Shown piece after piece: positions 1 to 6,017 of a DNA stretch of 6,331 nucleotides. The position numbers were made by a program, and so were the translations under genes. The DNA comes from CAZIRO01 sp964541595 (GTDB lineage: Bacteria; Acidobacteriota; HRBIN11). Numbering within the stretch: position 1 is the first letter of the stretch; each line of letters starts with the position of its first letter. The stretch lies in NCBI GenBank assembly GCA_964541595.1, contig CAZIRO010000157.1, positions 1 through 6,331 on the forward strand, read 5' to 3'. The notes under the pieces were generated by a model. That model saw nothing but the letters and a program-made list of their open reading frames with translations. It did not search any database and was not told where the DNA came from.

Positions 1-4
1 GCAT

Positions 5-48
5 GGGTCTCTCTCCTGCGTATTTTTATGGATGCACCGCAGAGACCC
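5..48. repeat. imperfect inverted repeat downstream of lon
   Basis: GGGTCTC (5-11) is complementary to GAGACCC (42-48). Inside it TGCG (17-20) is complementary to CGCA (38-41), leaving a 5-base bulge and a 17-base AT-rich loop. It lies about 130 bases past the lon stop. No run of T follows the stem on either strand, so it is not a standard intrinsic terminator. The rest of 1-175 shows no convincing gene or RNA. It could be transcript-end structure for lon or belong to a neighbour beyond the window edge. Confidence 0.3.
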
Positions 49-175
49 GGCGCATACGACACCAGCCGACTGGATTGACAGACCCACGCATACCGTGTCC
101 CTGCGGTGAATCCACCCTGTGCCTTCGCCACATGACGTCTCCTCTCCTTATCTCCCGTTCGTCACGTCTCTTTCG

Positions 176-2581
176 TCAATGGAGTTCTTTCGGATAATCC
201 CTCGGCTGGACCTCACTCGCCGGCGGCACCACGATATCCGCCTTCTCCTGGAACTCACCCAGCGCGATCGACGCCGCTTCATCGACCTCTTTGACCAGAT
301 GGAACGTCAGGTCTTCCTTGATGTGTTCCGGAATCTCTTCGAGATCGGCCTGATTGCGTTCCGGCAGGATCACGTGCCGGATCCCGGCACGTTTTGCCGC
401 CAGGACTTTCTCTTTAATGCCGCCGACGGGCAGTACAACACCGCGCAGCGTGATCTCACCGGTCATCGCCACATCCGGCCGAACGTTCTTTCCGGTCAGC
501 AAAGACAGTAACGCGACAAAAATGGTGACCCCCGCGGACGGACCGTCTTTGGGGATCGCGCCGGAGGGCACATGAATGTGAATATCACTGTTGAGAAAGA
601 GATCGGGATCGATACCGTACTGTTCCGCTTTCGAACGGATATACGACAGTGCCGCCTGTGCAGATTCTTTCATGATGTCCCCGAGGGATCCCGTCAGGAT
701 GAGGTTGCCCTTCCCGGGCATCCGGGTGGCTTCGATGAAAATGATGTCGCCCCCGGTCGGTGTCCAGGCGAGTCCAGTGGCCACACCGGTCTTTGCCGTG
801 CGTTCCGCAAGTTCCGGATAGAACTTCGGCGGACCCAGGTATGTGCGTACTTTCTCTTCCGTCACGTGTTCGGATTCGATCTCGCCCTCGACGATCTTCT
901 TGGCCACGCCCCGCGCGATGTTGGCAATCTGCCGTTCGAGGTTCCGCACACCCGCCTCGCGCGTGTAATGATGAATGATGTGCAGGATCGCCCTGTCATC
1001 AAACTGCAGCTGTTCCGGTTTGAGGCCGTGGTTTTCCATCTGCCGTGGAATGAGAAACTGTTTCGCAATGTGCAACTTCTCGTCATCCGTATAACCGGGC
1101 AGTTCGATGACCTCCATCCGATCGAGCAACGGCGGTGGGATCGTATACGTCACATTCGCCGTGCAGATGAACATCACCTTGGAAAGGTCGAACGGGACTT
1201 CCAGATAGTGATCGGAAAAGGAATGGTTCTGTTCCGGATCGAGGACCTCCAGGAGCGCAGCCGCCGGATCCCCACGGAAATCCACACCGAGCTTGTCGAT
1301 CTCGTCCAGCATGAAGACCGGATTCTTCGTGCCGGCACGTTTGATCCCCTGAATGATCCGCCCGGGTAACGCCCCGACATACGTTCTGCGGTGGCCCCGG
1401 ATCTCCGCCTCGTCGTGCACACCGCCCAGAGAGATACGCACAAACTTCCGACCGAGCGCACGCGCGATCGATCGGCCGAGCGAGGTTTTGCCGACACCGG
1501 GTGGACCGACAAAACAGAGAATGGGGCCTTTCAGGTCTTTTTTCAATTGATGGACGGCCAGAAACTCCAGAATCCGTTTTTTCACCTGTTCGAGATCGTA
1601 GTGATCCTCATCGAGTACCTGCGCCGCATGTTTGATATCCAGGTTGTCTTCCGTTTCCACACTCCACGGCAGTTCGGTGAGCCATTCCAGATAGGTGCGC
1701 GCAACGATGTATTCGGCCGACGCCGGATGCATCTTCTGCAATCGTTTGAGTTCCTTCTCGGCGACCTTGCGAACTTCTTCCGGCATGCCCGCCTTTTCGA
1801 TCTTCTCCTTGAACTCCTCGATCTCCTGCTGCCGATCGTCGTATTCGCCGAGTTCCTTCTGAATGGCCTTCAACTGCTCACGGAGCCAGTACTCCCGCTG
1901 CGTGCGATCGATTTCGTTCTTGACTTCGGACTGAATCTTTTGCCGGACCTCGACAATGTTGATCTCACGTTTCAGGATGTAGATCACCCGTTCCAGCCGT
2001 GCACGGATTTCTACGAGTTCAAGGATCTCCTGTTTCTCATCCGTATTGACATTGCGGAGACTGTGCGTGATGACGTCAGCCAGACGACCCGGATGATCAA
2101 TATGACGGACGACGTTGACGAGATCGGACGACAGATGCGGTACCATCCCGGCGAGTTTTTCAAAGAGTTCTTTGGCCTCCTGGGCGAGTGCATCGATCTC
2201 CGGATTTGGGGCGTACTCCTCATGCAGCACGCGGATCTCCGCTTTGAAGTACGGTTCATCCGTCAGGAGCTGACGCACACGGATGCGTGCGAGCCCCTGC
2301 ACGATGACGCGCAGGGTGCCGTCCTGCATGCGGATCATTTTCGTAATGAGCGCAGCCACACCGTAGCGGTTCAGGTCGTCAAACGTGGGTTCTTCGATCT
2401 GGGCGTCCTTCTGGGTGACGACGCCGATGATGTGGTCGCCTTTTAACGCATCGTCAATCAGGCGAATCGACTTTTCCCGCCCGACGACGAGCGGCATGAC
2501 GAGGTCCGGAAACAGTACCGCATCTCGCAGCGGCAAGATGGGCAATACTTCCGGAATCTGGTACCGTTCCACGCGCACCAT
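176..2581 (-). CDS. lon: ATP-dependent endopeptidase Lon (LonA)
   Basis: This is a cytoplasmic ATP-dependent serine protease that unfolds and degrades damaged proteins and some regulators. The product is 801 residues, close to the 784 of E. coli Lon, and appears intact. The N-terminal substrate-binding domain (about 10-205) opens with the typical LPILPLRDAVLFPDLVMPL. A charged helical, coiled-coil-like linker follows (about 205-300). The AAA+ module (about 300-585) has Walker A GPPGVGKTS (359-367), Walker B VFMLDEID (422-429) and a sensor-2 segment TREAGVRNLER (540-550). The protease domain (about 590-775) has PKDGPSAG with catalytic Ser682 and GGIKEKVLAAK with Lys725, forming the Ser-Lys dyad. 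The C-terminal 25 residues are a poorly conserved tail. ATG at 2581 is set by an AAGGAG ribosome site nine bases upstream and by the N-terminus matching the family start. It is transcribed divergently from sodN, apparently as a single gene within the window. Confidence 0.98.
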   Translation of the reverse strand: MVRVERYQIPEVLPILPLRDAVLFPDLVMPLVVGREKSIRLIDDALKGDHIIGVVTQKDAQIEEPTFDDLNRYGVAALITKMIRMQDGTLRVIVQGLARIRVRQLLTDEPYFKAEIRVLHEEYAPNPEIDALAQEAKELFEKLAGMVPHLSSDLVNVVRHIDHPGRLADVITHSLRNVNTDEKQEILELVEIRARLERVIYILKREINIVEVRQKIQSEVKNEIDRTQREYWLREQLKAIQKELGEYDDRQQEIEEFKEKIEKAGMPEEVRKVAEKELKRLQKMHPASAEYIVARTYLEWLTELPWSVETEDNLDIKHAAQVLDEDHYDLEQVKKRILEFLAVHQLKKDLKGPILCFVGPPGVGKTSLGRSIARALGRKFVRISLGGVHDEAEIRGHRRTYVGALPGRIIQGIKRAGTKNPVFMLDEIDKLGVDFRGDPAAALLEVLDPEQNHSFSDHYLEVPFDLSKVMFICTANVTYTIPPPLLDRMEVIELPGYTDDEKLHIAKQFLIPRQMENHGLKPEQLQFDDRAILHIIHHYTREAGVRNLERQIANIARGVAKKIVEGEIESEHVTEEKVRTYLGPPKFYPELAERTAKTGVATGLAWTPTGGDIIFIEATRMPGKGNLILTGSLGDIMKESAQAALSYIRSKAEQYGIDPDLFLNSDIHIHVPSGAIPKDGPSAGVTIFVALLSLLTGKNVRPDVAMTGEITLRGVVLPVGGIKEKVLAAKRAGIRHVILPERNQADLEEIPEHIKEDLTFHLVKEVDEAASIALGEFQEKADIVVPPASEVQPRDYPKELH

Positions 2582-2590
2582 TGTTCACAA

Positions 2591-2596
2591 CTCCTT
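2591..2596 (-). promoter_or_regulatory. lon ribosome binding site
   Basis: Read on the minus strand this is AAGGAG, nine bases before the ATG whose first base is 2581. It is a near-consensus Shine-Dalgarno site and fixes the start of lon. Confidence 0.85.
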
Positions 2597-2612
2597 ATTC
2601 GGTCACCGACGT

Positions 2613-2637
2613 CACGGGCGGGCACGGGCCCACGGGC
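2613..2637. repeat. CACGGGC triplicate in lon leader
   Basis: The heptamer CACGGGC occurs three times (2613-2619, 2623-2629, 2631-2637), with starts 10 and 8 bases apart. It lies in the predicted 5' leader of lon. The stretch also contains GGGCCC and could fold in RNA. No function is recognised; it may simply be low-complexity GC-rich sequence. Confidence 0.35.
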
Positions 2638-2670
2638 ATCCGGCCCGACCGCGGGTGGCTCTCCAAGTAT

Positions 2671-2699
2671 AACATAGGCCAAACATGACAATATGTCAA
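2671..2699 (-). promoter_or_regulatory. putative sigma-70-type promoter of lon
   Basis: On the minus strand there is a perfect -35 TTGACA (2699-2694), a 17-base spacer and a -10 TATGTT (2676-2671). This places the transcript start near 2664 with a leader of about 80 bases. Overlapping it, TATACT (2671-2666) preceded by TGT would make an alternative extended -10 without a well-placed -35. The promoter sits in an AT-rich island (about 2665-2735) that contrasts sharply with the GC-rich surroundings, and two dyads overlap or adjoin it. This is a prediction from sequence only. Confidence 0.65.
2686..2698. promoter_or_regulatory. 13-bp dyad TGACA-ATA-TGTCA over the lon -35
   Basis: This is a perfect inverted repeat with 5-base arms and a 3-base centre. 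Its right arm shares bases with the predicted lon -35 hexamer (2694-2699). A repressor bound here would block RNA polymerase. A third TGTCAA copy occurs at 2722-2727, 28 bases from the copy at 2694. The protein that might bind is unknown, and the symmetry may partly reflect the -35 sequence itself. Confidence 0.4.
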
Positions 2700-2707
2700 T
2701 CAACATA

Positions 2708-2728
2708 TTTGAGTCTATTATTGTCAAA
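2708..2728. promoter_or_regulatory. HAIR-like inverted repeat upstream of lon (possible HspR site)
   Basis: TTTGAGT (2708-2714), seven bases, then TGTCAAA (2722-2728). The HspR operator HAIR is CTTGAGT-N7-ACTCAAG, so this matches 10 of 14 arm positions with exactly the right spacer. In Streptomyces, HspR is known to control lon as well as dnaK and clpB, which makes the location meaningful. The right half is degenerate (three mismatches), and the site lies upstream of the -35 rather than over it, so this is a suggestion only. Confidence 0.35.
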
Positions 2729-2753
2729 TTTTTGGAGTGGAGGTGCGGATCGG

Positions 2754-2795
2754 CGGGTGACCCGATCGGCGGACCGGGGCCCCGGAGGCACGTGC
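2754..2795. repeat. cluster of short GC-rich palindromes
   Basis: Three perfect palindromes lie in 42 bases: CGGGTGACCCG (2754-2764), CCGGGGCCCCGG (2774-2785) and GCACGTGC (2788-2795). A direct repeat GATCGGCGG (2748-2756 and 2764-2772) overlaps them. The cluster adjoins the AT-rich lon promoter island in the divergent lon-sodN region. No known operator is recognised, and short palindromes are expected fairly often in GC-rich DNA. Confidence 0.35.
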
Positions 2796-2858
2796 AGCCA
2801 CCTGTCAAAGAACGCGGTTGGATCCCCTGCCGTTCACCGTATCCTACGGAAATTTCCC

Positions 2859-2951
2859 GCAAAATGCAAAACATGACGTCCCGGATGCTGGAGTCGGGCG
2901 TCAGGGGTTCTGAGATATGTCGAACATGGGAAGCATTTCCTGACATTTTGC
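2859..2951. repeat. distal inverted repeat GCAAAATG / CATTTTGC before sodN
   Basis: GCAAAATG (2859-2866) is the exact reverse complement of CATTTTGC (2944-2951), and the second copy runs into the predicted sodN -35. The palindrome GGAAATTTCC (2848-2857) lies just upstream of the first copy. This could be a paired operator for a regulator of sodN. It is not the tTGCaa-N5-ttGCAA tandem of actinobacterial Nur, although TTGCAA occurs once at 2948-2953. Confidence 0.25.
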
Positions 2952-2976
2952 AACACGGTCCCGAATAGAGTATGCT
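2948..2976 (+). promoter_or_regulatory. putative sigma-70-type promoter of sodN
   Basis: -35 TTGCAA (2948-2953), a 17-base spacer and -10 TATGCT (2971-2976) place the transcript start near 2983 and give a leader of about 140 bases. An overlapping extended -10 TGCTATACA (2973-2981) is an alternative. It is the best-scoring arrangement by eye between 2740 and 3110 on this strand. It probably drives the three-gene Ni-SOD module. Confidence 0.55.
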
Positions 2977-3011
2977 ATACAACCGTCCCCCTGCAATCTG
3001 CGGTCGGATTC

Positions 3012-3054
3012 CTGGACGACCGTACGTGGGGAACACGTTCCGTTCGGTCGTCAG
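3012..3054 (+). promoter_or_regulatory. hairpin in sodN 5' leader
   Basis: CTG-G-ACGACCG (3012-3022) pairs with CGGTCGTCAG (3045-3054) over ten base pairs, with one bulged G. An inner stem ACGTG/CACGT (3024-3028 with 3034-3038) closes a GGGAA loop. No T-run follows, so it is not a terminator. It would be in the predicted leader RNA, well clear of the Shine-Dalgarno. Plausible roles are mRNA stabilisation or leader-mediated control; none matches a riboswitch I know. Confidence 0.45.
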
Positions 3055-3111
3055 ACAGCCGCCCCCATGCGGATACACCCGTGGGATAGAACATCGACAT
3101 TCCGTTTCGCT

Positions 3112-3119
3112 GGAGGAGG
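3112..3119 (+). promoter_or_regulatory. sodN ribosome binding site
   Basis: GGAGGAGG ends four bases before ATG 3124; counted from the first GGAGG the spacing is seven. This strong site selects 3124 over the in-frame ATG at 3067, which lacks such a site. Confidence 0.88.
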
Positions 3120-3123
3120 TGCC

Positions 3124-3603
3124 ATGAAGCGAATGAAACACCTGTGGGTGTCCCTGTTTCGTCGGCTTCCCGTTCCGGACGCGGAAGCCCACTGCGACGC
3201 ACCCTGCGGCGTATACGATCCGGCATCCGCCCGGATCGCCGCCGAAGCCGTTCTGCAATTAACGCAAAAGATCGTCGACCTCAAACCCCCGGCCACCGAC
3301 GACGTCGCCGCCCAACACGCGTATTTCAATACACTGACCCGGTATATTACGATCAAGGAACAGCAGGCGGAAATTGCCAAACGCGAGATTCTCATTCTGT
3401 GGACGGACTATTTCAAACCGGAACACCTGAAAGAGTTTCCGCATCTGCATGAACTCATCTGGAAAGCGGCAAAACTGTGCTCCACGGTGAAACGCGAGGT
3501 CAGCGTGGAGCATGCGCGTGAACTGCTGGACACGATCCAGGAGATTCACCGCATCTTCTGGAAGACGAAGAACCGTGACGTTCCATGGTATCTCGCCAGT
3601 TAA
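3124..3603 (+). CDS. sodN: nickel-containing superoxide dismutase precursor
   Basis: The enzyme dismutates superoxide to oxygen and hydrogen peroxide at a mononuclear Ni centre. The precursor is 159 residues. Residues 1-22 are a propeptide, basic and lacking a long hydrophobic core, hence not a classical Sec signal. It ends AEA before the invariant nickel hook HCDAPCGVYDP (23-33). Cleavage before His23 gives a 137-residue mature protein. Its N-terminal amine and imidazole (His23) and the thiolates of Cys24 and Cys28 would bind Ni. Further family landmarks are TIKEQ (76-80), WTDYFKP (93-99) and RIFWKTK (143-149) in a four-helix-bundle-type sequence. The tail NRDVPWYLAS extends about ten residues beyond the FW.TK motif, and there is an extra Cys119 outside the hook. 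The gene overlaps its maturation protease by 19 bases, and a transporter of nickel type follows. Its identity rests on the exact hook motif and is secure. Confidence 0.97.
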   Translation: MKRMKHLWVSLFRRLPVPDAEAHCDAPCGVYDPASARIAAEAVLQLTQKIVDLKPPATDDVAAQHAYFNTLTRYITIKEQQAEIAKREILILWTDYFKPEHLKEFPHLHELIWKAAKLCSTVKREVSVEHARELLDTIQEIHRIFWKTKNRDVPWYLAS

Positions 3604-3962
3604 CGGCGCGACTGCGCCGATTCCGTGACCGCTGCCGCTTGCGGTGGCGGCTCTATCGGGTACGCGGATCGAGCATGGCGCCGATATTGCAGGACGGAGA
3701 TCTGGTGGTGGTGGACACAATGGCGTTCCGTACCCGGCCACCGCAAGCGGGGGACATCGTGGTTGCCCGCCATCCGTTCCATCCGCGTCGTGTCATCATC
3801 AAACGTGTCCGTACGGTACGTGCGGACGGGACGATCTTTCTGGAGGGAAATGCGCGATACGATTCAACCGATTCGCACGCATTCGGACCGATCCCGCCCG
3901 CGTTGCTCATCGGTCGGGTCATCCGCACGTGGCGTATCGGCACAACGGTGGGTGATGGGTAG
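3585..3962 (+). CDS. sodX: Ni-SOD maturation protease, S26 signal peptidase-like
   Basis: This is a 125-residue member of the S26 (LexA/signal peptidase I) serine protease superfamily. It is of the type paired with sodN that is expected to cut the SodN propeptide and free the Ni-binding His. The motif RGSSMAPIL (27-35) carries the nucleophile Ser30. RRVIIKRV (68-75) carries the general base Lys73. EGNARYDSTDSHAFGPIP (87-104) matches the conserved GDN..SxDSR.FGPV box of signal peptidases, with His in place of Arg. No membrane anchor is visible: the N-terminus is arginine-rich, consistent with action in the cytoplasm on nascent SodN. The ATG at 3585 lies inside the sodN end (overlap 3585-3603) with only a weak Shine-Dalgarno, suggesting translational coupling. 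The symbol follows usage for the cyanobacterial partner of sodN. Substrate assignment is from context plus family; the catalytic dyad is seen directly. Confidence 0.93.
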   Translation: MVSRQLTARLRRFRDRCRLRWRLYRVRGSSMAPILQDGDLVVVDTMAFRTRPPQAGDIVVARHPFHPRRVIIKRVRTVRADGTIFLEGNARYDSTDSHAFGPIPPALLIGRVIRTWRIGTTVGDG

Positions 3963-4010
3963 AGCGTTGCGGGGTTTCGCCACGCGACACCGTTGTGTGG
4001 GGTGTGCCTC

Positions 4011-4703
4011 ATGGCGTGGTCAGAATGGTGGACGGTATTCGGACTCGGACTGACGCTCGGGTTCAAGCACGCTCTGGATTCCGACCATCTGGTCGCCGTC
4101 ATGTCGCTGGTGACCGAGACGCGCAGTATTCGGAAATCGGCACTCTTCGGGGCCACATGGGGCGTGGGACATACGGTCACGCTGCTCGCGTGCGGTGCAG
4201 TGATCCTGCTGTTCCGGATCCAGTTCCCTGCACGGCTGGCGATGTCATTCGAGTTTCTCGTGGGGATCATGCTGGTAATTCTGGGCGTGCACGTGGTGAT
4301 CAAAGCCGTCCGTGAAAAAGTACACATTCACTGGCACACCCACGGGGACATCACCCATATTCATTTCCACTCTCACAAACACGGTGCTGACCACGATCAC
4401 GTGCACCTGCGCCGGCCGTTGCTCGTCGGCATCGTTCACGGTCTTGCGGGGTCCGGCGCGTTGACCCTGCTCGTACTGTCCACGTTGCATTCGGTCATTC
4501 AGGGTCTGCTGTTCATCCTGATCTTCGGACTCGGCTCGATCCTCGGTATGATGCTGACCGGTGCCGTCATCAGCGTACCGTTTCTATGGACCCAGCGTCT
4601 TACACGGGTTCACCGGGTTGTTCAGAGCCTGGCCGGTCTGCTCAGTATTGGCCTGGGCATCGTCATCATGTTGGAAATCATTGCCGCATTCTCTGCCGCA
4701 TGA
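4011..4703 (+). CDS. nickel transporter of the NiCoT/UreH (SodT-like) type
   Basis: This is a 230-residue integral membrane protein with about six hydrophobic segments (roughly 5-30, 44-68, 78-100, 135-157, 159-190, 205-228). FKHALDSDHLVAV in the first segment contains H20-x4-D25-H26, the HX4DH signature of Ni/Co transporters. GVGHTVTLL (51-59) and GIVHGLAGSGAL (140-151) are further family stretches. Between segments 3 and 4 a loop (105-132) holds 12 histidines in 28 residues, a likely metal-binding or buffering loop. The gene begins 48 bases after the protease gene, so it is probably in the same operon and supplies nickel to SodN. The name SodT is used for such proteins beside sodN in cyanobacteria; related proteins are annotated UreH. 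I chose ATG 4011 because GGGG (3999-4002) lies eight bases upstream; the in-frame TTG at 3993 would add six unlikely residues. Cobalt or other metals cannot be excluded from sequence. Confidence 0.88.
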   Translation: MAWSEWWTVFGLGLTLGFKHALDSDHLVAVMSLVTETRSIRKSALFGATWGVGHTVTLLACGAVILLFRIQFPARLAMSFEFLVGIMLVILGVHVVIKAVREKVHIHWHTHGDITHIHFHSHKHGADHDHVHLRRPLLVGIVHGLAGSGALTLLVLSTLHSVIQGLLFILIFGLGSILGMMLTGAVISVPFLWTQRLTRVHRVVQSLAGLLSIGLGIVIMLEIIAAFSAA

Positions 4704-4720
4704 TCCCGAATTGCGGGATC
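4702..4720. terminator. possible bidirectional hairpin between convergent genes
   Basis: GATCCCG (4702-4708) and CGGGATC (4714-4720) form a perfect 7-bp stem with a 5-base loop. The stem starts inside the transporter stop codon and ends just before the hemA stop. Its position in a 20-base convergent gap suggests a shared transcription end. Neither strand has the following T-run of an intrinsic terminator, so termination strength is doubtful. Confidence 0.45.
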
Positions 4721-4723
4721 CGC

Positions 4724-5989
4724 TCAATCGGCTGCGGACTCCCCGACCGATGCGCATGCGTGTTCGACTTCGGGCACACCGGTATGCCGACGTGCGCCTG
4801 CCAGGGCACGGATATGACCGTATACCGGATGCAGGACCTTGTTCAGCAGACGGTGGGCGAACTGGTGCAGCAACCGGATTTCCCGATCGGTCCAGGGGTA
4901 CTTCCGCAGGAGCCGTTCCAGTTCGGCATCCTTCTGGCTTTCCGCCCAGACACGAATGGACCGGATGATATCGTCGACCGCACGCTGGACAAACCACCGG
5001 GCAAACTGTTCCGCGGACTGATGCGCGATCTGTCGGGCTTCTTCGCGCACGCGTAATCGAAACTGTCGATCGTGCTCGATGCGGCGTTTCAGGTCATCGA
5101 CCGTCCAGACGACCACACCGGCGATCCGGCCGACGTCGGGATGGACATCACGGGGCACCGCAAGGTCCACCACCAGACGGTGCAGCGCCGATTCGGCGAC
5201 AGCGATATCGACGAAGTGTTGCGGATGCCACAGGTAGTGATCGGCCGACGATGCCGAAACGATTACCTCATGGGTACGCACGACCTCTTCCGGGGACACC
5301 TCCGGCCAGCGGCAGAGACGAATCCCGGGGACCATCTCACCGACCGCCTGCAGGTGATCCGGATCGCGACCGGCGACGGTCAGCGTATCATATCCGGCGT
5401 CGTGGAGATAGCGGAGCGTCAACCGGGCCATCTCGCCGGTGCCCAGAATGAACACCCGCGGAGACCGCTCGGGCGGAACCGCGTCGCGGACGACCCTGGC
5501 GACGAGAGCCGGAACCGACAGATGGCCCTCCTGGATTCGGGTTTCATGGCGAATCCGGTGCGCACAGTGCAGGGCAAGTTCGGCCATCCGGGTGAGCACG
5601 GGACCCACCGTCTGATGCGTCCGGGCAGCGGCCAGTGCCGTTTTGACCTGATGGGCGATCTGCGGTTCACCAATGGTCGGCGAGAGTACACCGCCCGCGA
5701 TCAATGCGAGTCGTTCAAAGACCTCCTGCGGAGACTGCAAACACAGGATCAACCAGCCGAGTTCCTCCGACAGGGCCCGTCGAATGGTTTCCCGCACCTC
5801 TTCGGAACTGTACCCGTAGAGTTCCACGCGATAACAGGTCGTCAGTAACAGCCATTCTTCCGGCCGGGGAATTGTGGACGACGGTGCGGAACGCCACTCC
5901 CGATCCAGACGGTGCAGGAATGCGGCCACACGTTCACGCTGTTCAATGGGGAAGTGGTCGGAATCGAAGAAGAACACCCAGAGTTGCAT
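4724..5989 (-). CDS. hemA: glutamyl-tRNA reductase, divergent
   Basis: GluTR reduces Glu-tRNA(Glu) to glutamate-1-semialdehyde with NADPH, the entry to C5-pathway tetrapyrrole synthesis. The 421-residue product has the three family parts. The catalytic N-domain (about 1-165) has PIEQRERV (14-21), TTCYRVELY (50-58) with the nucleophile Cys52, and SPTIGEPQIAHQVK (103-116). The NADP-binding domain (about 175-300) has VFILGTGEMARL (179-190), AGRD (206-209) and VDLAVPRDV (274-282). The helical dimerisation domain (about 305-395) ends in LLNKVLHPVYGHIR. The N-domain is unusual. The Asn of the usual TCNR is Tyr53. The Asp of the usual GLDS is Leu102. The His usually present about ten residues before that motif aligns with Arg93. 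ATG 5989 is chosen over an upstream in-frame start at 6175 because GAGGTGG (5999-5993) precedes it, the family N-terminus fits, and the predicted promoter lies inside the longer version. It is convergent with the Ni-SOD module, with a 20-base gap. No other heme gene is in the window. Confidence 0.92.
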   Translation of the reverse strand: MQLWVFFFDSDHFPIEQRERVAAFLHRLDREWRSAPSSTIPRPEEWLLLTTCYRVELYGYSSEEVRETIRRALSEELGWLILCLQSPQEVFERLALIAGGVLSPTIGEPQIAHQVKTALAAARTHQTVGPVLTRMAELALHCAHRIRHETRIQEGHLSVPALVARVVRDAVPPERSPRVFILGTGEMARLTLRYLHDAGYDTLTVAGRDPDHLQAVGEMVPGIRLCRWPEVSPEEVVRTHEVIVSASSADHYLWHPQHFVDIAVAESALHRLVVDLAVPRDVHPDVGRIAGVVVWTVDDLKRRIEHDRQFRLRVREEARQIAHQSAEQFARWFVQRAVDDIIRSIRVWAESQKDAELERLLRKYPWTDREIRLLHQFAHRLLNKVLHPVYGHIRALAGARRHTGVPEVEHACASVGESAAD

Positions 5990-5992
5990 GAT

Positions 5993-5999
5993 CCACCTC
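5993..5999 (-). promoter_or_regulatory. hemA ribosome binding site
   Basis: Read on the minus strand this is GAGGTGG, with the GAGG core six bases before ATG 5989. It decides the start in favour of the 421-residue product over a 62-residue N-terminal extension that has no family similarity I recognise. Confidence 0.8.
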
Positions 6000-6017
6000 A
6001 CTGTCTCTAATTCCGAG

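Noticed and set aside
61..125. Possible tRNA-like or small RNA gene at the left end
   Set aside because: No cloverleaf, no T-arm consensus and no promoter could be made out.
572..1369. 265-codon open frame antisense to lon
   Set aside because: A mirror of the Lon AAA+ and protease coding sequence with no ribosome site or family features.
1391..2446. 351-codon open frame antisense to lon
   Set aside because: It lies entirely within lon on the other strand, has no recognisable family, and is explained by codon bias of the real gene.
2708..2728. A second lon promoter using TTGACA at 2727-2722
   Set aside because: At 16-18 base spacing the would-be -10 hexamers (for example GTTGAT) match poorly.
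3067..3123. Upstream in-frame ATG for sodN giving 178 residues
   Set aside because: It lacks a Shine-Dalgarno site, whereas ATG 3124 has GGAGGAGG at ideal spacing.
2458..3258. 266-codon minus-strand frame across the lon-sodN intergenic region
   Set aside because: It overlaps both lon and sodN and crosses both predicted promoters. Its translation is rich in Cys, Gly and Arg without pattern.
5072..5848. 258-codon open frame antisense to hemA
   Set aside because: Shadow of hemA; no domain features and wholly overlapped by a gene with clear family motifs.
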